Positions 1-6,248 of a DNA stretch of 11,296 nt are shown piece by piece. Positions within the stretch are counted from its first letter, which is position 1. Each line of letters opens with the position of its first letter. The notes below the pieces were generated by a model. It worked only from the letters and a program-made list of their open reading frames with translations. It was not told where the DNA came from and did no database searches. This DNA comes from CAZCEC01 sp964497615 (GTDB lineage Bacteria; Chloroflexota; Anaerolineae; Anaerolineales; UBA6663): positions 1 to 11,296 of the forward strand of contig CAZCEC010000119.1 in assembly GCA_964497615.1 (NCBI GenBank), in the 5' to 3' direction. Both the position numbers and the translations under genes were made by a program.

Positions 1-282
1 GCCTCGGTGCCGCTGATGTTCAACAGCCTGATCTTCGCCAACCCTAACGGGACCTTCGTGCGCGTGCTCAGCTTCTTCCCCCTCACCGCCCCCACGACGA
101 TGATGCTGCGCCTGCCCCTCACCAACGTCCCCGTGCTGGACATCGCCGTCAGCATCGTCATCCTGGCGGTCACCATCCCGCTGGTCATTTGGGGCGGCGC
201 CAAGGTCTTCCGCATGGGCTTATTACTCTACGGCAAGCGCCCCGGCCTCAAGCAAATCTGGCAGTCACTCCGGCAGGCGTAG
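1..282 (+). CDS. ABC-2 type transporter permease, C-terminal fragment
   Basis: This is the last 93 codons of a gene that starts before the window; the frame is open to base 1 and ends at TAG 280-282. The translation shows a hydrophobic stretch, then FFPLTAPTTMMLRLPL, a second long hydrophobic helix (IAVSIVILAVTIPLVIWGGA), and a short basic tail FRMGLLLYGKRPGLKQIW. The order 'FPLTAP...R...VP', final membrane helix and 'FR.G.L.YGKRP' tail is typical of the NatB/YhaP-like ABC-2 permease family, which works with an ABC ATPase to export ions, small molecules or polysaccharide-like substrates. The substrate cannot be told from this fragment. The ATPase and the rest of the permease are expected upstream. 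The family call comes from motif recall, and the partial length is the main limit. Confidence 0.8.
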   Translation, partial: ASVPLMFNSLIFANPNGTFVRVLSFFPLTAPTTMMLRLPLTNVPVLDIAVSIVILAVTIPLVIWGGAKVFRMGLLLYGKRPGLKQIWQSLRQA

Positions 283-283
283 T

Positions 284-305
284 GCCGCGGGGCCGGCATC
301 GCGGC
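284..305 (+). terminator. possible terminator hairpin after the permease gene
   Basis: A perfect 6-bp inverted repeat (GCCGCG at 284-289, CGCGGC at 300-305) lies two bases after the permease stop codon, with a GC-rich loop. There is no T-run after it, so intrinsic termination is only a possibility; it may simply be a stable 3' end. Confidence 0.25.
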
Positions 306-316
306 GTCTAGCCAGA

Positions 317-404
317 CACTGTCCATCCTGAGCGCGAACGCCAACAAGCCGGTCACGCCGCCCCTCCGCGCGCGAAGGATATCGTTGACTCATCACCGAT
401 ACGC
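317..404 (+). repeat. dispersed repeat family, copy A
   Basis: This stretch between the permease and the glycosylase begins CACTGTC, then carries CCTGAGCGCGAACGCCA, CGCCCCTC, CGCGCGCGAA, and ends with a TGACTCATC..CGATACGCC segment. The same ordered words recur at 7734-7880, 7932-8072 and 8111-8204, in the same orientation. It has no coding potential. The TGTC-CTGAGCG core resembles a widespread class of intergenic bacterial repeats. Confidence 0.6.
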
Positions 405-430
405 CCAGACGTACCTTCCCCTTTCATCCT

Positions 431-462
431 TCATAATTCATAATTCATAATTCATAATTCAT
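431..462 (+). repeat. heptanucleotide tandem repeat (TCATAAT)n
   Basis: Four exact copies of TCATAAT followed by TCAT form an AT-rich array of period 7 in an otherwise GC-rich region. It ends only 7 bases before the ATG of the downstream glycosylase gene, so it occupies the place where a ribosome binding site would be expected; no Shine-Dalgarno sequence is visible there. Confidence 0.9.
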
Positions 463-469
463 CCTTCCC

Positions 470-1549
470 ATGCTCCCCCGCCGCCTCCACAACCAGCGCC
501 TCACCGCGCCTAACCTGCCTGACCCCGCCGCCGTCGTCGAGCATCTGCTCGCCGTCCAAGCGCAGGACTACCTGGGCGCCAAGTGGGCGCTGGCCCAGCG
601 CACCCCGCCCGCCCTCGGCCTCACCGCCGCCCAATTGGACGACGCCTTTGCCCGCGGCGACTTCCTCCGCACCCACATCCTGCGCCCCACCTGGCACTTC
701 GTCCTCCCCGCCGATATCGTCTGGCTCCAGGCCCTCACCGGCCCGCGCGTCCAGGCCCTGAACGCCGGCATGGCCCGCAAGCTGGAGTTGGACGCACCCA
801 CCCTCAAACGCGGCCTCGCCGCCATGACCAAGGCCCTGCGCGACGGCAACTACCTCACCCGCGCCGAATTGTCCGCTGTGCTGGAGCGCGCCCGCATCCC
901 GGCCGCGGGTCTGCGGCTGGCCTACCTCGTCATGCACGCCGAACTGGAAGCGATCGTCTGCTCCGGCCCCCGGCGCGGCAAGCAGTTCACCTACGCCCTG
1001 GTGGCCGAGCGCGCCCCGCACGCCCGCGCCCTCCCTCGCGCCGAAGCCCTGGCCGAGCTGGCCCGCCGCTTCATCCGCAGCCGCGGCCCCTGCACCCCGC
1101 GCGACCTCGCCAAGTGGTCAACGCTCACCCTGGCCGATGCCCGCGCCGCCTTCGAGTCGGTCAAGTCCCAGTTCGTCTCCGAGACTGTTGACGGCGAAAC
1201 CTGCTGGTTCCCCGACGACCTGCCTCCCGCCTGGGGCCAGGCGCCGGTCGCCCTGCTCCTCTCCAACTACGACGAGTACGTCAGCAGTTACGCCGATTAC
1301 ACGGTCTATGGTGACCCCGCGCGCATCTTCAATCTCCTCGACGAGAGCGCCATCCGCAGCTTCGTGCACTTCCTGGTGGTCAACGGCCGGATCGTGGGCC
1401 TGTGGAAGCGCACCCTCAACCCGAAGTCGGTCGCCCTCGAACCCTTACTGTTCGAGCCCCTCACCCGGGCCGCCCAACGCGCCCTGATCCAGGCCGCCGC
1501 GCCCTTTGGCCGGTTCATGCAGCAGCCCGCCACCCTCGCCTTCGACTGA
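470..1549 (+). CDS. AlkZ-like winged-helix DNA glycosylase (HTH_42 family)
   Basis: This 359-residue protein belongs by motif to the HTH_42 / 'winged helix DNA-binding domain-containing' family, whose studied members (AlkZ of Streptomyces sahachiroi, YcaQ of E. coli) are DNA glycosylases that remove bulky alkylated bases or unhook interstrand crosslinks. The N-terminus reads LHNQRLT...VEHLLAVQAQD, giving a Q-x-Q motif at residues 30-32. That is the catalytic pattern of the AlkZ-like branch, whereas YcaQ-type enzymes have Q-x-D. Other family marks are RTHILRPTWHFV (67-78), the central LAKWSTLTLADARAA, and the C-terminal LLSNYDEYVSSYADY. Length fits the family (about 360-400). The ATG at 470 is the first in frame and matches the usual N-terminus. 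No biosynthetic cluster is adjacent, so general alkylation repair is more likely than self-resistance. Activity is inferred, not shown. Confidence 0.82.
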   Translation: MLPRRLHNQRLTAPNLPDPAAVVEHLLAVQAQDYLGAKWALAQRTPPALGLTAAQLDDAFARGDFLRTHILRPTWHFVLPADIVWLQALTGPRVQALNAGMARKLELDAPTLKRGLAAMTKALRDGNYLTRAELSAVLERARIPAAGLRLAYLVMHAELEAIVCSGPRRGKQFTYALVAERAPHARALPRAEALAELARRFIRSRGPCTPRDLAKWSTLTLADARAAFESVKSQFVSETVDGETCWFPDDLPPAWGQAPVALLLSNYDEYVSSYADYTVYGDPARIFNLLDESAIRSFVHFLVVNGRIVGLWKRTLNPKSVALEPLLFEPLTRAAQRALIQAAAPFGRFMQQPATLAFD

Positions 1550-1563
1550 CCCCGCCCGACCAC

Positions 1564-1952
1564 CCATTCACCGCGGAGCACGCGGAGAGTACCATTCGCA
1601 ATCCACTCACCGCGGAGCACGCAGAGCACGCGGAGAAAACCTCTCAACACCCCTTCACCGCGGAGGACACAAAGAGCGCGGAGAAAACCTTAAGCAGGTT
1701 CTCTCCGCGCCCTGGCCCTTCTTTCTCTTTCGATTTTCTTCGTGCCCCTTCGCGCCTTCGTGCCTTCGTGGTGACCGTGCGGTTAAGCCCTGCCCCCGCC
1801 TTTCTCCGCGTTCTCCGCGCGCTCCGCGGTAAAGTCTTACTCCTTCCCTTCTCCCGCCTTTCTCCGCGTTCTCCGCGCGCTCCGCGGTAAAGTCTTACTC
1901 CTTCCCTTCTCCCGCCTTTCTCCGCGTTCTCCGCGCGCTCCGCGGTGAATGG
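1564..1952. repeat. repeat block with 25-bp terminal inverted repeats
   Basis: The 418 bases between the glycosylase and the dioxygenase gene hold no gene. Bases 1564-1588 and 1928-1952 are inverted repeats matching at 24 of 25 positions. The left half carries three degenerate copies of a 'CACCGCGGAG..CGCGGAGA' phrase (about 1570, 1612, 1658). The right half carries the same phrase in reverse complement (three times, at 1798-1946), and the centre holds a CTTCG-rich phrase (1738-1772). This phrase family is a common intergenic repeat that often gives false ORFs rich in 'HRGARGERGE' or 'LRVLRALRG'. The two genes around it converge, so the block could fold into a long hairpin acting as a terminator for both. 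No transposase is present. Confidence 0.75.
1798..1946 (+). repeat. 58-bp tandem repeat, about 2.6 copies
   Basis: Two identical 58-bp units (1798-1855 and 1856-1913) are followed by a 33-base partial third unit (1914-1946). Each unit contains CTCCGCGTTCTCCGCGCGCT followed by CCGCGGTAAAG and a pyrimidine-rich tail. The perfect identity of neighbouring units points to recent slippage or unequal recombination. It lies inside the larger inverted-repeat block. Confidence 0.92.
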
Positions 1953-1967
1953 AAATAGGGCCGGTGC

Positions 1968-2774
1968 TTATGCCGGCGGGCGCCGCGTCGCCACCGGCTC
2001 CAAAATCTTGCGCCGCTCGGGCGTCAGCCGCGCCAGCAGTTCGGGCGAATAGCGGTAGCCGTAGCGCGTGTTGCCCCACAGCGGCCCATAACGGTAGATG
2101 ACCACCCGCCGCTCGCCGGGGTTGGTGCGGGTCGAGGCGCCGTGCGAGATGGCGTCGCAGAACAGCAGCGCGTCGCCGCGGTTCAGGTGCACCTCCAGCG
2201 CGCCCTCCACGTTGTCAATCCGCTGGGTCTCGTCCCACCCAGCCTTCACCTGGGGATGAATCATGTTGGCCTTGTGGCTGCCCGGAATGACCATCGTGCC
2301 GCCGTCGCCGGGGCCGATGTCGCTTAGCGCCAGCAGCATGTTCACCTGCCCGGCCCGGAAGAAGCCGTTGACGAACCGGTACTGCCCGCGCATCACGCCG
2401 TTTTCGCTGCCGGTGTGGAACGGGAAGTACCCGCCCGACCGCCGGATGGACGCGAAGCACTCGTCAATGAACAGCCCTTCCACGTAGGAGCCATACTCGC
2501 CGCAGTAACGCAGCATCCGCTCGCGCCACGCCGGATGGTCGATCAGCTCCTCGAACGGCGCGCCGCCCTCGACGATGTTTTGCAGTTCGATGCCGGCGTT
2601 GCCGTTGTTGTCGAACCGCTGCACGTTGCCGCGCCAGTTCAGGTACTCCAGGTCCAGGTACGGCTCGAGGGCCTGATTAAGCCGGTCCACCAGGTCTGGC
2701 GAGACCGCGTTCTTGATGATGATGAAGCCGCGCAGGTCGAACAGGTAGTCTTGCAGGTCATATTTCTGGTCCAT
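1968..2774 (-). CDS. phytanoyl-CoA dioxygenase (PhyH) family protein
   Basis: A 268-residue protein of the PhyH-like Fe(II)/2-oxoglutarate oxygenase family, cytosolic, substrate unknown. Diagnostic features are the N-terminal helix region with RGFIIIKNAVSPDLVDRLNQ (15-34), NGFFRAGQVNMLLALSDI (136-153), the highly typical GDGGTMVIPGSHKAN (156-170), and the distal iron-ligand histidine H211 in FCDAISHGAST followed by the likely oxoglutarate-binding arginine (R222 or R223). The proximal motif, normally H-x-D/E, reads H120-T-G122, so the carboxylate ligand is not where it is expected. The ATG at 2774 was chosen; an in-frame TTG at 2831 would add 19 residues with no family resemblance and would overlap the likely promoter. 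The gene converges on the glycosylase and diverges from the glyA-gcvT fusion. Confidence 0.85.
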   Translation of the reverse strand: MDQKYDLQDYLFDLRGFIIIKNAVSPDLVDRLNQALEPYLDLEYLNWRGNVQRFDNNGNAGIELQNIVEGGAPFEELIDHPAWRERMLRYCGEYGSYVEGLFIDECFASIRRSGGYFPFHTGSENGVMRGQYRFVNGFFRAGQVNMLLALSDIGPGDGGTMVIPGSHKANMIHPQVKAGWDETQRIDNVEGALEVHLNRGDALLFCDAISHGASTRTNPGERRVVIYRYGPLWGNTRYGYRYSPELLARLTPERRKILEPVATRRPPA

Positions 2775-2815
2775 GTGCGTTGCGCCTCTGGCAGAAGGTT
2801 GGTTGAACGGTTCTC

Positions 2816-2851
2816 CGTATAGAATATACAATGATACCGTAAATCAAACAC
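2816..2851 (-). promoter_or_regulatory. candidate promoter of the PhyH-like gene
   Basis: An AT-rich block stands out in a GC-rich region directly upstream of the chosen start. Reading the minus strand, TTTACG (2843-2838) and TATACG (2821-2816) are 16 bases apart, and a TATATT (2828-2823) lies between. Each hexamer matches the sigma-70-like consensus at only about four positions, so the exact elements are uncertain. Confidence 0.25.
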
Positions 2852-2971
2852 ACTCGCCGGTGACATCCATCACCCCCGGCGCCTGCCCTCCGTTTCTTGA
2901 CTTCCCCTCCCCCACGCCCTAGAATCACCTAGTGCCACTGCCCAATGGCACGGCGATCGCTGTCCGTCGCA

Positions 2972-3003
2972 CCTATATACCTATACACCTACACACCCCC
3001 ACA
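2972..3003 (+). repeat. degenerate octamer tandem repeat before glyA-gcvT
   Basis: Four octamers in a row read CCTATATA, CCTATACA, CCTACACA and CCCCCACA, drifting by one or two bases each step. The array lies in the leader, ending 10 bases before the ATG at 3014. The TATATAC part could also serve as a -10 region, which cannot be told apart here. Confidence 0.5.
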
Positions 3004-3013
3004 CAGGTCTCCC

Positions 3014-6000
3014 ATGTCCGACTTCCTCTTCCGCGGTTCCCTGCGCGACCTCGACCCCGACGTGTACGAACTCACCCAGCTCGAAGCCGAGCGCCAGTAC
3101 CGCAAGCTGATCCTCATCGCCTCCGAATCCTCCGCGCCCCTGGCCGTCCGCGAGGCCCTCAGCTCCGCCTTCCAGAACATCTATGCCGAGGGCTACCCCG
3201 ACGACGCCACCCGCTTCATGCCCGAGGATGAGCTCCTGGATTACGAGGCCCGCCTGGCCCACTACCGCCGCTACAGCGACCCGCGCTACTACAAGGGCGT
3301 CGAGTACGCCGACATCATTGAAGCCCTGGCCCGCCGCCGCTGCGCCGAGCTGTTCGCCGCCAATGGCTACTCCGCCGACCAGGTGTACGTCAACGTGCAG
3401 GCGCTCTCCGGCGCGCCCGCCAACAACGCCGTCTATCACGCCCTGGTCAACCCTGGCGACACCGTCATGGGCATGAACCTGCTCTTCGGCGGCCACCTCA
3501 CCCACGGCTCCGCCGCCAACCGCTCCGGCAAGCTCTACAAGATCGTCCCCTACACCATCGACCCCGTCACCCAGAAGATCGACATGGACGAGGTGGAGCG
3601 CCTCGCGAAAGAGCACAAGCCCAAGATGATCATCGTGGGCTACTCCTCCTACCCCTGGGCGGCGGACTTTAAGCGCTTCCGCCAGATCGCCGATGGGGTG
3701 GGGGCCTACCTGCTGGCCGATATGGCCCACGTCGCCGGTCTCATCGCCGCCGGGGTCTATCCCAACCCGGTCGGCATCGCCCACGTCGTCACCTTCACCA
3801 CCCACAAGACCCTCACCGGCCCGCGCGGCGCGTGCATCCTCACTACCGACGCCGCCCTCTCGCGCCGCATCGACCGCGCCGTCTTCCCCGGCGAGCAGGG
3901 CGGCCCGCACGTCAACGTCTTCGGCGCGCTGGCCGCCACCCTCAAGCTGGCCACGATGCCCGAGTTCAAGGAGCTCCAGGTCCAGACCGTCAAGAACGCC
4001 GTGCGCTTCGCGGCGCAGATGGCCGACCACGGCTTCACCATNNNNNNNNNNNNNNNNNNNNNNNNNNNNNNNACGTGGACTGCAAATCCGTCCGCGGCCC
4101 CGATGGCACGCCCCTGATGGGCGACATGGCCGCCCGCATCCTCGACCTGGCCGGCATCGTCACCAACCGCAACACCATCCCCGGCGACGTGTCCGCCGCG
4201 ACTCCCTCCGGCCTGCGCATCGGCACGCCCTGGATCACCCAGCGCGGCTTTAAGGAAGCGGAGATCGACCAGCTCGCCGCCGCGATGGCGCAGACGCTCA
4301 ACGCCTGCCAGCCTTTCGCGTATCCCGGCCGCAAGGGCGATCTGTTCCGCGCCCGGGTGGACTTTGACGCGTTCAACGACGCCAAGCTGAAGGTGCGCGC
4401 CCTGGCCCAGCAGGCGGGCATTGACTTTGACCCGCCCGCGCACGGCTATCCCCACTTCTTCTTCCTTGACGATCCCGTTCCCGCCGCGCCGTTCGTTAAC
4501 ATTCAGGTCGCGGGCGAGCGCGCCGCCGAGTTCCTCTACTGGGCCACCACCAGCGATGTCTATGCCCTCCAGCCGGGCGCGGCCCAACCCGCCCGCCTCT
4601 ACACCCCGCAAGGCCAGGTGGCCGGCGGCCTCACCCGCGACTTCGCCGGCTTCATCCTCACCGTGCCCGCGGACCGCGCCGCCCTCGTCCTCACCTGGCT
4701 GCGCGATCTCTCCGACGGCTTTGTGGCCTTCGACCCCTCCGACCCCTACCGCAAGCTGCCCGGCCCCATCCTCATCCGGCAGATGCTCCCCTCCCCTGGC
4801 GGGGGAGGGGCCGGGGGTGAGGGCGAGGTGCGCGACCCTGCCAGCCCCCCTCCAGGCGACGACCACGCCGAAGACAAGCCCTGGTTCATCGGCGCCTCCA
4901 TCTGGGCCGTGGATGCGCCCGCGCAACTGCCCTCCTTCAAGTGGGAAGAGCCTGCCGACCCGCCCCTGCGCCGCACCGCCCTCTACGACACGCACAAGGC
5001 CCTGGGCGGGCGCATGGTGCCCTTCGCCGGCTGGGAGATGCCCGTCCAATACACCGGCGTCAAGGAAGAGCACGACGCCACCCGCACCGCCGCCGGCCTG
5101 TTCGACGTGAGCCACATGGGCGTGTGGGAGGCCGCCGGCCCCACCGCCGCCGCCTTCCTGGATGCCCTGGTGACCAACGAAGTCTCCGCACTGGCCCCCG
5201 GCGAAAGCATGTACGCCCAGATTCTCGCGCCCGACGCCCATGTGCTCGACGACTGCTACGTCTACTGCCGCGCGCCCGAGCAATACCTGTTCGTGGTCAA
5301 CGCCAGCAACGACGACAAGGACTGGGCCTGGGCCAATGCCGTCCTGCGCGGCGAGGTGCTGGTGGACCACGACCGCCCGTGGGCCAAAGTCCCCGGCCGC
5401 GAGGGCCTCACCCTGCGCGACCTGCGCGCCCCCTCCTCCGGCGCCGACATGCGCGTGGACATCGCCCTGCAAGGCCCTAAGGCCCGCGACATCCTGCTCG
5501 CCCTCGGCGCGGACCCCGCCACCGCCCGCCGCGTCAAGGCCCTCAAGCGCACCCAGTTGTGCGATGCCGTGATCGGCGGCTTTGATTTAGTGGCCGCCCG
5601 CACCGGCTACACCGGCGAGACGATGGGTTTTGAGCTGTTCGTCCACCCCGACCGCGCCGTGGACCTGTGGAACGCGCTCATGCAGGCCGGCGAGCCTTTC
5701 GGCCTCAAGCCCTGCGGCCTGGCCGCCCGCGACTCGCTCCGCACCGAGGCTGGCCTGCCGCTCTACGGCGAGGAGATGGCGGGCGTGCTGGACCTGGGCG
5801 TGGGCGACGCCGGCTTCGAGAGCTACGTCAAGACCCACAAGCCCTGGTTCATCGGCCGCCGCGCCTTCCTGGAGCAGGAAAAGCAGCGCAAGGCCGAGGT
5901 GGTGCGCTTCCGCTTCAACACCAAGTCCGGCCGCATGGCCCACTACGGCGACCCGATCGTGGACGACAAGGGCCGCGTCATCGGCCAGGTGACAAGCTGC

Positions 6001-6201
6001 TCGATTGACACCGAGGGCTACCGCTTGGGCCAGGCTTACATTGAGAACAAATACACCGCCGAAGGCACGCCCATCGCCGTCTTCCAATCGGCCAGCGACA
6101 AGCCCGAGAAAGCGCGCAAGGGCCTGAAAATGGGCGAGAAGGTGACACTGCCGGAGCCGGCCACGGTGCTGAGCCGCTTCCCCAAGCGGAAGGCAGGGTG
6201 A
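3014..6201 (+). CDS. glyA-gcvT: fused serine hydroxymethyltransferase - glycine cleavage T protein (aminomethyltransferase)
   Basis: One polypeptide of about 1062 residues, interrupted only by the N gap. Residues 1 to about 470 are SHMT (glycine + CH2-THF to serine): LIASES (34-39), SGAPANNAVYHAL, FGGHLTHG, DMAHVAGL (236-243), the PLP lysine K265 in TTHKTLTGPRG, and after the gap VNRNTIPGD-like TNRNTIPGD and SGLRIGTPWITQRGF. Residues 652-1062 are a full-length GcvT (411 aa): MVPFAGWEMPVQY, DVSHMG, the catalytic aspartate region VLDDCYVY (D746/D747), LQGPKA, RTGYTGE, GLAARDSLRTEAGLPLYGEE, HKPWFIG. Between them lies a linker with a degenerate GcvT-like segment. The ATG at 3014 matches the SHMT N-terminus better than the upstream in-frame ATG at 2945. 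The domain order suggests channelling of CH2-THF for 2 glycine to serine. Frame 2 before the gap and frame 1 after it are explained by a gap length wrong by one base. Confidence 0.87.
4042..4072. other. assembly gap (31 N) inside the SHMT domain
   Basis: Thirty-one Ns replace the SHMT segment between GFT-(I/M) and VDCKSV. In other SHMTs this stretch holds the conserved SGGT.NH region. In-frame continuity needs an N count of 2 modulo 3. Comparison with E. coli GlyA (recalled: V, then VSGGTDNHLF, then L-VDL) predicts ten missing codons plus two partial ones, i.e. 32 bases. The frame change across the gap is therefore most likely an assembly artefact. Confidence 0.95.
4486..4893 (+). other. degenerate GcvT-like segment in the SHMT-GcvT linker
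   Basis: Part of the fused CDS, about residues 492-627. The stretch NIQVAGERAAEFLYW... aligns without gaps to VWEAAGPTAAAFLDAL... of the true GcvT domain (from 5122), with 15 identities over 41 positions, including AG, AA, FL, AL and PG pairs. Where GcvT has its catalytic aspartates (V-L-D-D-C) the linker has V-A-G-G-L. Further on, DKPWFIG (from 4873) repeats the HKPWFIG of the GcvT domain, with a shared exact 20-base DNA match (4874-4893 and 5837-5856). This looks like a shrunken, catalytically dead second GcvT copy that may still bind folate or act as a spacer domain. Confidence 0.65.
4786..4826 (+). repeat. in-frame palindromic repeat inside glyA-gcvT
   Basis: A perfect 9-bp stem (4788-4796 with 4802-4810) and a 5-base loop is followed by GCCGGGGGTGAGGGCGAG. 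Read on the minus strand it encodes LTPGPSPARGGE, the hallmark of a very common intergenic repeat family. Here it sits inside the coding sequence and is translated as a Gly/Pro-rich stretch (LPSPGGGGAGGEGE) without breaking the frame. Confidence 0.8.
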
Positions 6202-6206
6202 GTGCC

Positions 6207-6215
6207 TGCTATAAT
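6207..6215 (+). promoter_or_regulatory. extended -10 promoter for the DUF433-DUF5615 pair
   Basis: The sequence TGCTATAAT is a perfect TGnTATAAT extended -10 element six bases after the glyA-gcvT stop codon. No good -35 hexamer is visible, as is usual for extended -10 promoters. Transcription would begin near 6222, giving a leader of about 27 bases to the ATG at 6249 and excluding the upstream GTG at 6198 as start for this transcript. Confidence 0.5.
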
Positions 6216-6248
6216 GATATGAACTATGCCAGCGACAGGCAGGCTAAT

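Noticed and set aside
1402..1890. 162-residue plus-strand open frame with TAEHAEHAEK-like repeats
   Set aside because: It is produced by translating the CGCGGAG repeat phrase; such ORFs are known artefacts of this repeat family.
1798..1946. CRISPR array
   Set aside because: Units are contiguous 58-bp tandem copies without variable spacers, and no cas gene is present.
2953..2960. GCGATCGC palindrome (HIP1-like)
   Set aside because: A single occurrence in a GC-rich sequence carries no weight as a cyanobacterial signature.
2832..3013. Glycine riboswitch upstream of glyA-gcvT
   Set aside because: The 182-base divergent spacer shows no paired glycine-aptamer core (GGAGAG...CCGAAG-like elements); only a 6-bp hairpin (2932-2937 / 2946-2951) and the octamer array were found.
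2981..4030. 349-residue minus-strand open frame opposite the SHMT domain
   Set aside because: Low-complexity composition (G, V, A, D) with no motif; shadow of the SHMT codons.
3757..5472. 571-residue open frame on the minus strand opposite the fusion gene
   Set aside because: It is the mirror of a GC-rich coding frame, is Gly/Ala/Val/Arg-biased with no recognisable domain, and spans the N gap; the plus strand encodes clear SHMT/GcvT motifs.
6198..6248. Upstream GTG start for the DUF433 gene
   Set aside because: It would add 17 residues unlike the family, lies across the likely promoter, and the ATG at 6249 has the better leader spacing.
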